Part shown: one piece after another, positions 17,138-24,052 of the stretch | How the letters are laid out: each line of letters begins with the position of its first letter | Numbering within the stretch: the stretch's first letter is position 1 | Origin: Sphingomonas jinjuensis | GTDB taxonomy: Bacteria > Pseudomonadota > Alphaproteobacteria > Sphingomonadales > Sphingomonadaceae | Assembly (NCBI RefSeq): GCF_014197105.1 | Contig: NZ_JACIEV010000002.1 | Coordinates: forward strand, 62,001-126,000 | Direction: 5' to 3' | DNA: 64,000 nucleotides | The notes under the pieces: generated by a model | Seen by the model: the letters and a program-made list of their open reading frames with translations, nothing else | Told to the model about the DNA's origin: nothing | The model's database searches: none | Made by a program: the position numbers and the translations under genes

Positions 17138-17425
17138 ATGAGCCAATTGGGTTTGATGATCCCGATCGTCGCGATCGCGATCGGTCCGGTTTGCTGGGTC
17201 GCCAACAACTGGATCCGTGCCCGTCACGGCCACGAGCTGGAACGGTTCGAAGGCGAGTTCGAGAAGCGCGACAAGGAAACGGGTCGTACCGTGGCGCTGC
17301 TGACGAACCAGAACGAAAAGCTGAACGGTCAGGTCAGCCGCCTGGAAGAGCGGATCGCGGTCCTCGAGCGGATCGTCACCGATCCCGCCGATCGCACCGC
17401 CCGCGCGATCGACCAGCTGCGCTGA
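17138..17425 (+). CDS. PspB-like small membrane/coiled-coil protein, paralog 1
   Basis: This 95-residue protein has one N-terminal membrane helix (LGLMIPIVAIAIGPVCWVA), a basic stretch NNWIRARHGHELERFE, and a coiled coil containing VSRLEERIAVLERIVTDPADR and ending AIDQLR. The coiled coil is that of PspB, but the protein lacks the PspB NPDW end. It is the first of five tandem relatives after pspC. Its last ~100 bp (17325-17424) are nearly identical at DNA level to 17658-17757 in paralog 2, which suggests recent duplication or gene conversion. A membrane role in the Psp response is inferred. Confidence 0.85.
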   Translation: MSQLGLMIPIVAIAIGPVCWVANNWIRARHGHELERFEGEFEKRDKETGRTVALLTNQNEKLNGQVSRLEERIAVLERIVTDPADRTARAIDQLR

Positions 17426-17456
17426 TCGCCACCGGCAGACAAAGAGGACACATCCC

Positions 17457-17765
17457 ATGGAATCCTGGCAAGGACCTGGTTTCGTCATCGCCATCATCGC
17501 GATCGTGATGCTGGGCAAGATCATCAACAACTATATCCGCGTCCGTCACGGCTACTCGCCGGAAGAACTGAACCGTCGGGGCTTCCGCGGTCGATCGGAT
17601 AGCAACCTCGACGCGGAACGCCGTGTCACGCTGCTCACCAACGAAAACGAGCGGCTCAACGGCCAGGTCAGCCGCCTCGAAGAGCGGATCACGGTCCTCG
17701 AGCGGATCGCCACCGATCCCGCCGAGCGTACCGCCCGCGAAATCGACGCGCTGCGCGATCGCTGA
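17457..17765 (+). CDS. PspB-like small membrane/coiled-coil protein, paralog 2
   Basis: This 102-residue protein has the same layout as paralog 1: a membrane helix (GFVIAIIAIVMLGKIINNY), then IRVRHGYSPEELNRRGFRGR, then LLTNENERLNGQVSRLEERI and TVLERIATDPAERTAREIDA. The linker is longer and Arg-rich. The start codon follows AGAGGA at good spacing, 31 bp after paralog 1. Together with its neighbour it forms the most similar pair in the array. No separate promoter or terminator was seen between them, so expression with pspABC is likely. Confidence 0.85.
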   Translation: MESWQGPGFVIAIIAIVMLGKIINNYIRVRHGYSPEELNRRGFRGRSDSNLDAERRVTLLTNENERLNGQVSRLEERITVLERIATDPAERTAREIDALRDR

Positions 17766-17776
17766 GGAGAGACGAG

Positions 17777-18076
17777 ATGTTGTTCGAACTCCTACGAGAA
17801 TTCAACGGCTTCACCATCTTCATGCTTGCCTTCGTGGTGGTCGGCCTTCCCGTCATCCTCGGCGTCGGCAGCGAGATCTTCAAGCGCTGGCTGAAGCACA
17901 AGGAATTCATGGCCGGCGCGCTCAACGCCCAGGCCGCCGAGAAGGCCGCGCAGTACGCGGCGCAGAACGAGCGGCTGGAGCAGCGGGTGCGCGTGTTGGA
18001 GCGGATCGCGACCGACAAGGGCGCTGACCTCTCCGACGAGATCGAGCGGCTGCGCGACCAGCGCAGCGTCAACTGA
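17777..18076 (+). CDS. PspB-like small membrane/coiled-coil protein, paralog 3
   Basis: This 99-residue protein has a more N-terminal-charged head (MLFELLREFNGF), a membrane helix FTIFMLAFVVVGLPVILGV, a basic/aromatic stretch EIFKRWLKHKEFM, then an Ala/Gln-rich helix AQAAEKAAQYAAQNERLE and the shared motif QRVRVLERIATDKG with DEIERLRDQ at the end. The helix segment VVGLPVIL resembles FVGLPWVI in PspB more than paralogs 1 and 2 do. The gap to paralog 2 is 11 bp. Function beyond a Psp-linked membrane role is unknown. Confidence 0.84.
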   Translation: MLFELLREFNGFTIFMLAFVVVGLPVILGVGSEIFKRWLKHKEFMAGALNAQAAEKAAQYAAQNERLEQRVRVLERIATDKGADLSDEIERLRDQRSVN

Positions 18077-18099
18077 ACCCATAGCGAAGCGAGCATCCC

Positions 18100-18348
18100 A
18101 TGCCCTTCACCGTCGCCTTCATGGTCGTGTCGATCGTCCTGATCTCGATGATCGGGAAGGTCCTGACCGCCCGCTACCGAGCCCTTGGCGAGCAGCAGCA
18201 TCGAACTGTCGAGAGTGCCGACACGATGCGGCTGCGCGAGGAGGTACGCAACATGCGCGAGCGCATCCAGGTGCTCGAGCGGGTCATCACCGACAATCAC
18301 CAGAGCACCGACCTCGATCGCGAGATCGAGCGGCTGCGCGACCGCTGA
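18100..18348 (+). CDS. PspB-like small membrane/coiled-coil protein, paralog 4
   Basis: This 82-residue protein has a membrane helix MPFTVAFMVVSIVLISMIGK, a short basic linker VLTARYRALGEQQ, and the coiled coil MRLREEVRNMRERIQVLERV followed by ITDNHQSTDLDREIERLRDR. MRERIQVLERVI is close to the PspB consensus. It lies 23 bp after paralog 3. The shared end (D)REIERLRDR links it to paralogs 2 and 3 and to the PspC tail. Confidence 0.84.
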   Translation: MPFTVAFMVVSIVLISMIGKVLTARYRALGEQQHRTVESADTMRLREEVRNMRERIQVLERVITDNHQSTDLDREIERLRDR

Positions 18349-18362
18349 GAGGAGGCGGGAAG

Positions 18363-18599
18363 ATGAACGACGCAAATGTCTATGTGACGCTGGCGCTGAG
18401 CGGCCTCGCCGGACTTGGCATGGTGGTGACCGGATGCCTCGCCGGCTGGCGCGGCTGGCTGGCGCTCAAGCGCACCGAGCTGGAACAGTGCCACGACCAG
18501 GCGATGCCGACGCCTACCGCCGGCGCACGGATCGAGATCGCCGACCTCAAGGAACGCATCCGCAAGCTCGAGGCGATCGCCGCCGGGGTGGACCTGTAA
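18363..18599 (+). CDS. PspB-like small membrane/coiled-coil protein, paralog 5 (diverged)
   Basis: This 78-residue protein is the most diverged and last of the array. It has a hydrophobic helix (VYVTLALSGLAGLGMVVTGCLAG), then WRGWLALKRTELEQCHDQ, and a short final coiled coil IEIADLKERIRKLEAIAAGV that keeps the KERI-KLEAI pattern but lacks the EIxxLR end. GAGGAGG is correctly spaced before the ATG at 18363. It ends 26 bp before sufE. Assignment to the array rests on layout, position and the short motif. Confidence 0.75.
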   Translation: MNDANVYVTLALSGLAGLGMVVTGCLAGWRGWLALKRTELEQCHDQAMPTPTAGARIEIADLKERIRKLEAIAAGVDL

Positions 18600-18625
18600 C
18601 GCGCCACCCGGTAGCGGACGCGGCC

Positions 18626-19030
18626 ATGCAGAGCCTGGCCGACGTCCGCGACGAATATGAATTCCTCGAGGCCGACGATCGCTATCGCCTGCTGATCGAC
18701 CTGGGCCGGGCGCTGGAGCCGATGCCCGACGCGCTGAAGACCGACGCAACGCTGGTGCGGGGGTGTTCGGCCGCGGTGTGGGTCTACCCCACCACCCGCG
18801 ACGATGGCACGCTCCACTTCCTGGCGGACAGCAACGCCGCGATCACCAAGGGCATCATCGCCCTGGTGCTGCTCGCCGTCCAGGATCGAACGCCTAAGGA
18901 CATTCTGGCGAGCGATATCCCCGGCGACTTGGCCCCATTCGACCTCGGCAACCAGCTCAGTAGTAACCGGACGCAGGGCATCCCCAACATGATCGCCCTG
19001 ATCCGCGAGACGGCGCAGCGCTACGCGTAA
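18626..19030 (+). CDS. sufE: Cysteine desulfuration protein SufE
   Basis: This sulfur acceptor takes persulfide sulfur from a cysteine desulfurase for Fe-S cluster assembly. The 134-residue protein has the SufE fold signature: EYEFLEADDRYRLLIDLGR, then LVRGCSAAVWVYP with the acceptor Cys, and the end LSSNRTQGIPNMIALIRE. The ATG at 18626 was chosen; the frame stays open further upstream over paralog 5, but that part has no similarity. It may be read through from the psp operon, yet no functional link is evident. The cysteine desulfurases in this window lie elsewhere (31.8-34.0 kb). Confidence 0.92.
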   Translation: MQSLADVRDEYEFLEADDRYRLLIDLGRALEPMPDALKTDATLVRGCSAAVWVYPTTRDDGTLHFLADSNAAITKGIIALVLLAVQDRTPKDILASDIPGDLAPFDLGNQLSSNRTQGIPNMIALIRETAQRYA

Positions 19031-19042
19031 AGCCGTGAACCG

Positions 19043-19125
19043 CCGTCATCCTGAACTCGTTTCAGGATCTCTGGCGATGACGCCCCGACCCACCAAGAGA
19101 TGCTGAATCAAGTTCAGCATGACGG
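19043..19125. repeat. Dispersed palindromic repeat, family A, copy 2
   Basis: Two half-elements: CCGTCATCCTGAACTCGTTT with CAGGATC, and GATGCTGAATCAAGTTCAGC with ATGACGG. They are separated by a short spacer and can fold on themselves and on each other. It lies between the converging sufE and ferredoxin-like genes and may double as a transcription stop. Same family as 7777-7865 and 44235-44315. Confidence 0.75.
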
Positions 19126-19137
19126 ATCTTAGAGCGG

Positions 19138-19422
19138 CTACGCCAACCGCTCCACCACCGCCTCGACATCCGCGCCCTCCGGCACCACCAGCCAGCCGTC
19201 CGGCCGCCGCGTATCGACCACCACGACCCCGCGCTTCGGGCATACGCCCAGGCACCGCGTCTCGACGATGCCCATCCGCGCCCGGCGCCCCTTTCCCAGT
19301 CCCAGCAGCTTGCGCAGCATCTTGGCCAGCGGCCGCTTCTTCGGCCCGAAGCCGTCGACCTTGCGACTGCACTTCCCGCAGACTAGGATCGCGCCCTCCC
19401 AGTCGCTGCGCAGCGTCTTCAC
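19138..19422 (-). CDS. (2Fe-2S) ferredoxin-like protein (thioredoxin-fold type)
   Basis: This 94-residue protein has a CxxC pair near the N terminus (ILVCGKCSRKVDG) and a second Cys pair in TRCLGVCPKRGVVVVD. That pattern fits small 2Fe-2S proteins of the thioredoxin-like ferredoxin/DUF1636 type. The middle is rich in Lys and Arg. The electron partner is unknown. Its ATG overlaps the stop of the upstream J-domain gene (ATGA), so both are translated from one message. Confidence 0.75.
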   Translation of the reverse strand: MKTLRSDWEGAILVCGKCSRKVDGFGPKKRPLAKMLRKLLGLGKGRRARMGIVETRCLGVCPKRGVVVVDTRRPDGWLVVPEGADVEAVVERLA

Positions 19423-19958
19423 GGGCGGCGGCGTGCCCGTTCTTCATCGGCGCGGCGCAATACCTCATAGGCGGCCTGCACCGACTGGAATCGCACCGCA
19501 GCCGACGCGTCGCCGGGCCGGACGTCGGGGTGGTTTTCCTTCGCCATCCGCCGCCACGCCGTCTTCACCTCGTCGGCATCGGCGTCGCTGTCGAGCCCCA
19601 GCACCTCGAGCGCGCGCAATTCGTCGCCCGATCGCGTGCCATCGCCCGCCCCGCCCCACGCATAGTGGCTGGCCGAGGCATAGCCCGAGGCGGTGCGCTG
19701 CTCGCCCTTCTCCCGCGCCGCGGCTTCCTCAGCGGACAGGCCCTCGAAGTAATTCCAGCCGCGGTTGTACTCGGCGGCGTGGGCCTCACAGAAATACCAG
19801 CGCTCGGGGCTGTTCGGCGACTTGGGCGCGGGGCAGTTCCCCGGCTCTTCGCATCCCTGCCGGTCGCACAATCGCACCGTCTGCGCCTCGCGCGACGATC
19901 CATAGCCGCGCCAGCGCGGAAAACCCCAGTCGTTAGAGCGCGTCGTCGAGCGTGCCAT
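19419..19958 (-). CDS. J-domain protein (DnaJ-like co-chaperone)
   Basis: This 179-residue protein has a J domain at its C terminus: ALEVLGLDSDADADEVKTAW, then the catalytic HPD in MAKENHPDVRPGD and FQSVQAAYEVLRRA. The N-terminal half holds Cys/His pairs (LCDRQGCEEPGNCP, WYFCEAHAAEYNRGWNYF) that could bind metal. The C-terminal J domain with this N-terminal segment is a known alphaproteobacterial type, distinct from DnaJ itself. It presumably stimulates DnaK ATPase for a specific client. It is the first gene of a two-gene unit with the ferredoxin-like protein. Confidence 0.88.
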   Translation of the reverse strand: MARSTTRSNDWGFPRWRGYGSSREAQTVRLCDRQGCEEPGNCPAPKSPNSPERWYFCEAHAAEYNRGWNYFEGLSAEEAAAREKGEQRTASGYASASHYAWGGAGDGTRSGDELRALEVLGLDSDADADEVKTAWRRMAKENHPDVRPGDASAAVRFQSVQAAYEVLRRADEERARRRP

Positions 19959-20013
19959 GCGCGCCCGACATAGCCCCGGTCATCCGTGGCGCAAGGGCAT
20001 GCCACCCCTATCG

Positions 20014-22008
20014 TCACTTCGGCATCGTGAACTTCACCCGAGTCGTCGATGCCCCGCAGCCAAGGCTGCCATCGGGCCGATAGGTCTTGGCAAAGGTCGC
20101 ACTGTCGAAGAATTTCGTCCCGGCCTTGGTGAAAATGAAGGGCGGATAGCTCAGCAGCGCGCGGACGTTGCCGGCGCGGCCGTTGCTGCCGACGTCGTAC
20201 TGAACCTGGGTCCAGCCTTCGAAGCCCCACTGCAATGCCTCCATCGGGAACGCTTCCGCCCCCGGCATGGCGACCATCTTGGGCGGCGCATCGAGCAGCC
20301 CGCACTGGCTGGGGCTGAGCCCCGTCTTCATGAACGCGTCTCGCGCACCGGCCGGGTTGCCCGCGCGCTCCTCGATCGATGCCAGCCGAACCAGCGCGCC
20401 GACACGCAAGGGATCGTTGGCCGCCAGCGCCTTGTCGTCGACCACCTGCTGCAGAACCAGCGTCGCGGTGTCGCTCGCGCCGCCCCGGCTTTTCCCCGAA
20501 TCGATCCGGTCGGCCATCATCAGTCGCAGGAGCGCCCGCGCCTGCGGATCGGCGGCATAGGTCGGCTCGGTCAGCATTGCGGTCGCGAGCCGCTGGAATA
20601 CCGGCGGCTTCCAGCTGTCGAGCCTTGCGCCCTCGCGCTGCGGCAGGTCGAAGGCGAGCTGGACCACAGGAGGCGCCCCTTGCGTCCGTGCGATACCTAG
20701 CCCGCGAGCGGCAAGTGGCGTGGTGGGATCGGGATTGAAGGGGTTGTTCATCAGTCGATACAGCGCCGCCAGCGTCTGCAGCGACGTCGCCGACCGCGCC
20801 TCCGCTGCGCCGAGCGCCGCCCGCTGCTCGCCGATGGCGGTCGAGGGCTGCTGCGGCTCGGGCGACGCCACGGCACCCTTGGTCGCCAGCCATTCTTCCA
20901 CCGCCACGCCGAGCTGGCCACGCAGCGAAGGGCGCGCGAACGCCGTCGAGCAGCGCATCTCGACCCGGGCCGCGGCGCGGAAGAAGGGCGGGATCGCCTT
21001 TACCTGCTCGGGCGTCCACGACCAATCGCGGACCGCCCGAGCGAAGGCGAGACCGGCGGCCGGGCCGCCCGCAGCGTAGACCGGGCGGATCGAAACCGGC
21101 CGCCCGTCGTCGTCGACGGCGAATTCGACCACCGCCACATCGCTCGGCCGCAGTTCCGCTTCGCCGCCACAATCGGGGGCCTGCATCGCCGCCGCCGGAT
21201 CGAACCGGCTGGTGCCCAGCCGCCCCGCCCCGGTCATCGCCATGTACCGCCGCGCCTCGTCGGGCGCGTTGTTGAGCAGCAGCGCGATCGCCGCGTCCGA
21301 CCGCGCCCGCGCGTCCTCGACCGACGTCTTCTCGGTGATCCCGCCCAGCTTCGTGACCGCCTCCAGCGCACTGGCGCTGGCGGTACGAAGATCACCGGTG
21401 TTGAGCGCGACCAGCGTGTGCAGCCGCGCGATCTGCGCCAGGTCGGATTTGCCCAGCTTCGCAGCCGGCGCGATCCGATCGAGCCGCGCCAGCGCATCCC
21501 GCGCCGCCAACCGATCGACGAACGTCAGCGTCCTGACCACGCCGACCAGCGCCACCACGCCCTCGACGCCATCCGCGATTTCCTTCTCGGCTGCGCTATA
21601 TTGGCTGGCCGCCATCGCGTAATCGAGCGAGTTTTCCGCCGCCAGGCCAAGGTTGTAATTCGCGCGCCAGCGATCGGGCGCCAAAGCCGCCTCGTTCTTC
21701 GGCAGGTTCGCCAGCCCGAGCCGGGTGGCCTCCGCGCCTTCGTCGAGGCGCCGCAAGGCGATCAGGTCGGCGCCTTCGCGGACCTTCGCGATGCCGCGGG
21801 TGCGCGCGGTCAGACCGGGCCGCTGGCCGAACCGCTGCCATGCCGCCAGCGCGCCGGCCTTATCGCCCTGGTCGTCGAGCACGACGGCGGCGTTATACTC
21901 CTGCTGCGCCGTCGCTGCGCCGGTGGCGGCCGGTGGCGGCGGCGCCGTCTGCGCCACTACGCCCGCTGCGCTGACACTCGCCAACCCAACCGTCATCCAC
22001 CGCTTCAT
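20014..22008 (-). CDS. Periplasmic TPR-type protein with two TonB C-terminal-like domains
   Basis: This 664-residue protein has a signal peptide (MKRWMTVGLASVSAAGVVAQ) followed by helical, TPR-like sequence (QEYNAAVVLDDQGDKAGALAAWQRFG and on). Two TonB-C-like segments are visible. One is in the middle (DVAVVEFAVDDDGRPVSIRP with DWSWTPEQV), the other at the very end (WGFEGWTQVQYDVGSNGRAG with YPPFIFTKAGTKFF). No N-terminal TonB anchor or Pro-rich spacer is present, so it is not a standard TonB. Function is unknown; a periplasmic scaffold or link to the outer membrane is a guess. The start at 22008 was chosen for the signal peptide. Confidence 0.72.
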   Translation of the reverse strand: MKRWMTVGLASVSAAGVVAQTAPPPPAATGAATAQQEYNAAVVLDDQGDKAGALAAWQRFGQRPGLTARTRGIAKVREGADLIALRRLDEGAEATRLGLANLPKNEAALAPDRWRANYNLGLAAENSLDYAMAASQYSAAEKEIADGVEGVVALVGVVRTLTFVDRLAARDALARLDRIAPAAKLGKSDLAQIARLHTLVALNTGDLRTASASALEAVTKLGGITEKTSVEDARARSDAAIALLLNNAPDEARRYMAMTGAGRLGTSRFDPAAAMQAPDCGGEAELRPSDVAVVEFAVDDDGRPVSIRPVYAAGGPAAGLAFARAVRDWSWTPEQVKAIPPFFRAAARVEMRCSTAFARPSLRGQLGVAVEEWLATKGAVASPEPQQPSTAIGEQRAALGAAEARSATSLQTLAALYRLMNNPFNPDPTTPLAARGLGIARTQGAPPVVQLAFDLPQREGARLDSWKPPVFQRLATAMLTEPTYAADPQARALLRLMMADRIDSGKSRGGASDTATLVLQQVVDDKALAANDPLRVGALVRLASIEERAGNPAGARDAFMKTGLSPSQCGLLDAPPKMVAMPGAEAFPMEALQWGFEGWTQVQYDVGSNGRAGNVRALLSYPPFIFTKAGTKFFDSATFAKTYRPDGSLGCGASTTRVKFTMPK

Positions 22009-22063
22009 CGTCCGCCCCCCGAGATTCACCTGTGTCAGTGATCCTGCCCCAGGGCGGGGTCGT

Positions 22064-22463
22064 TTGCCAGAGGGCCTGTAAGCCGGGTTCTGTCCACCGG
22101 CATCGCTGCCGGATGGGCGACCATTCCTCTCGGACGACGCTCGCACGCCGTCTCTAGCGACCAACCCGGGCGACAGGCGGAAACACGCCCCGGAGCCAAA
22201 GGCTCCTTGCCGCCCCTATTCGGTCTTGCTCCCGGTGGGGTTTGCCATGCCGCGGCCGTTACCGGCGCGCGCGGTGCGCTCTTGCCGCACCCTTTCACCG
22301 TGACCGGGCCGAAGCCAGGCCGTCTGCTCTCTGTGGCACTTTCCCTAACCCCGCGTCCGAAGGCGCGTGGCCGGCGGGCGTTACCCGCCACCGTCGTTTC
22401 GTGGAGCCCGGACTTTCCTCGGCATCCATCGCTGGATGACGCGGCCGCCCGGCCCTCTGGCAC
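22064..22463 (-). ncRNA. rnpB: RNase P RNA, bacterial type A
   Basis: This is the catalytic RNA that trims tRNA 5' ends. Read on the minus strand, the transcript starts near GCCAGAGGGCC and ends with GGCCCTCTGGC, which pair as helix P1. The universal block GAGGAAAGTCCGGGCTCC lies near the 5' end, and the 3' part has the conserved GACAGAACCCGGCTTACAGG. The total of about 400 nt fits type A. The ends are set by P1 and may be off by a few bases. Open frames across this region are shadows. Confidence 0.96.
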
Positions 22464-22470
22464 TGCCCCT

Positions 22471-23199
22471 CTAGTCGTCGCCTTGCGGCTTGGGAAGCAG
22501 AAGCGCGAGCAGGATCATCCGGCATTCGCCGTCCATCTCGCCGTCGATCAGTTCGGGCCGGAAGCGGCGCTGGAACGCCATCGTCGCCGCCAGCGGGTTG
22601 CTGACGTCATAGCCGAACCGCTCCAGCGCCAGCAGGAAGCCGGCCTCGGGCCACTTCGGATCGAGCAGGTTCTTCGTCGGCCTCGGCAGCGCCAGCCGCA
22701 GCCGCGCCAGCCTAGCCCACGGAAACAGCTCGCCAGGATCGCGCTTGCGGGCCGGTGCGACATCGGAATGGCCGACGACGTTGCCGCGGGTGATTCCGTG
22801 CCGCGCCTTGATCGCCGCCACCAAGCGAACGACCGCATCGACCTGCGCCTCGGGAAAGTCGCGATAGCCGAACTCATGGCCGGGATTGACGATCTCGATA
22901 CCGATGCTGGCGGAATTGACGTCGGTGATCCCGCGCCAGTGCGAGCGGCCGGCGTGCCAGGCGCGCTTGTCCTCGTCGACGAGGCGAAGGACGGTGCCGT
23001 CCTCCTCGACCAGATAATGCGCCGACACCTTCGCCTCGGGATCGCGCAGCCGCGCCAGCGCCGACGCGCCGTCCTGCATCCCCGTATAGTGGAGCACGAT
23101 CATCGAGATCGGCAGCAGGCGATCGTCGAAATTCGGCGACGGCGCGTCGGTCATTTCCGGCTCGGCGGGCTCGTCCATCGACCAGCGCCTTAGCCGCAT
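22471..23199 (-). CDS. N-acetylmuramoyl-L-alanine amidase (amidase_2, AmpD/AmiD-like)
   Basis: This zinc amidase cleaves the bond between N-acetylmuramate and the peptide in peptidoglycan. The catalytic domain shows MIVLHYTGMQDGASALARL (first zinc His), VSAHYLVEEDGTVLRLVDED, AWHAGRSHWRG, IGIEIVNPG, then VVGHSDVAPARKRDPGELFPW with the second His and the Asp. A ~70-residue C-terminal part (GYDVSNPLAATMAFQRRFRP) looks like a peptidoglycan-binding repeat, the AmiD layout. No signal peptide is evident. Two starts are possible: 23199, or 23178 (giving MDEPAEPEMTD), the latter with AAGG nearby. Confidence 0.9.
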   Translation of the reverse strand: MRLRRWSMDEPAEPEMTDAPSPNFDDRLLPISMIVLHYTGMQDGASALARLRDPEAKVSAHYLVEEDGTVLRLVDEDKRAWHAGRSHWRGITDVNSASIGIEIVNPGHEFGYRDFPEAQVDAVVRLVAAIKARHGITRGNVVGHSDVAPARKRDPGELFPWARLARLRLALPRPTKNLLDPKWPEAGFLLALERFGYDVSNPLAATMAFQRRFRPELIDGEMDGECRMILLALLLPKPQGDD

Positions 23200-23221
23200 T
23201 CTCGCGGATGTGAAGAGCCGG

Positions 23222-24052
23222 TCAGGCGACGCGTTCGTAGAATCCCCGCCAGCGCCGGCTCGGCTCCAGCGCGTCGCTCTGTCCGATCACCGTCTCGCCC
23301 GCCCCCAAAACCAGCACGCCGCCGGGTTTGAGCGCCTTTGCCAGCCCGGCATAGACCGCGACGCGCGTCGCCGGCGACAGGTACAGCATCACGTTGCGGC
23401 ACAGGATCAGATCGAACCCGCCCGACAGTGCCGCCTCCGCCACCAGATTATGGCGCCGCCACTGGATCATGCGGACGAGCTCGGGCTTGGCGAACCATTC
23501 CGACGCGTCACCGCCGTCGAACCATTTCATCAGCTGGCGGATCGGCAAGCCGCGCTGCACCTCGAACTGCGTGAACTTGCCCGACTTGGCACGCTGGATC
23601 GCAGCGTCCGACACGTCGGTGGCAATGATGTCGACCGGCGGCAGGCCCCCCGCCGACCGGTCAGCGATGGCCATCGCCAGCGACAGCGGCTCTTGTCCGG
23701 TCGAGCATCCTGCCGACCAGACCCGCGGCCGCCGACGCTCGCACGCCGCCAGCACCTCGAGCGCCTGGTCGAAGATCGGCCCGTCGCGGAAGAACGAGGT
23801 CTCTTGATTCACCAGCGCGTCGACGATGCGATCACCGATCGCGGCATCGTTGCCGTCGAGCAGCTGGGCGACGAGCTGGTCGAGCGTGTCGAGCCCGCGC
23901 TCGCGGATCAGCGGCTTCAGCGCGGTATCGACCCGCCAGGATCGATAGCTCGCCAGTTGCTGGCCGGTGCGCGCCTCCAGCAGCGCGGTCAGAACGCTGA
24001 ACGCGATAGACGAAACCGCGGCGCCGCCGGTCGAGATCGGTTCCATCTTCAT
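23222..24052 (-). CDS. cheR: Chemotaxis protein methyltransferase CheR
   Basis: This SAM-dependent enzyme methylates glutamates on chemoreceptors. The 276-residue protein has the N-terminal CheR helical domain, NQETSFFRDGPIF, the SAM-binding motif VWSAGCSTGQEPLSLAM, TDVSDAAIQRAKSG, and GGFDLILCRNVMLYLSP with LKPGGVLVLGAGET. All the family landmarks are in order and the length is normal. The start overlaps the cheB stop as ATGA. It is the last gene of the leftward cheA-cheW-cheY-cheB-cheR cluster. No chemoreceptor gene lies in the window. Confidence 0.95.
   Translation of the reverse strand: MKMEPISTGGAAVSSIAFSVLTALLEARTGQQLASYRSWRVDTALKPLIRERGLDTLDQLVAQLLDGNDAAIGDRIVDALVNQETSFFRDGPIFDQALEVLAACERRRPRVWSAGCSTGQEPLSLAMAIADRSAGGLPPVDIIATDVSDAAIQRAKSGKFTQFEVQRGLPIRQLMKWFDGGDASEWFAKPELVRMIQWRRHNLVAEAALSGGFDLILCRNVMLYLSPATRVAVYAGLAKALKPGGVLVLGAGETVIGQSDALEPSRRWRGFYERVA

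Noticed and set aside
19043..19125. Repeat considered as a CRISPR unit or a tRNA remnant
   Set aside because: Only isolated paired half-elements, no regular spacers, no cas genes, no tRNA cloverleaf features.
22207..23193. 328-codon plus-strand frame across the RNase P RNA region and the amidase
   Set aside because: It crosses rnpB and is antisense to the amidase, both firmly identified.
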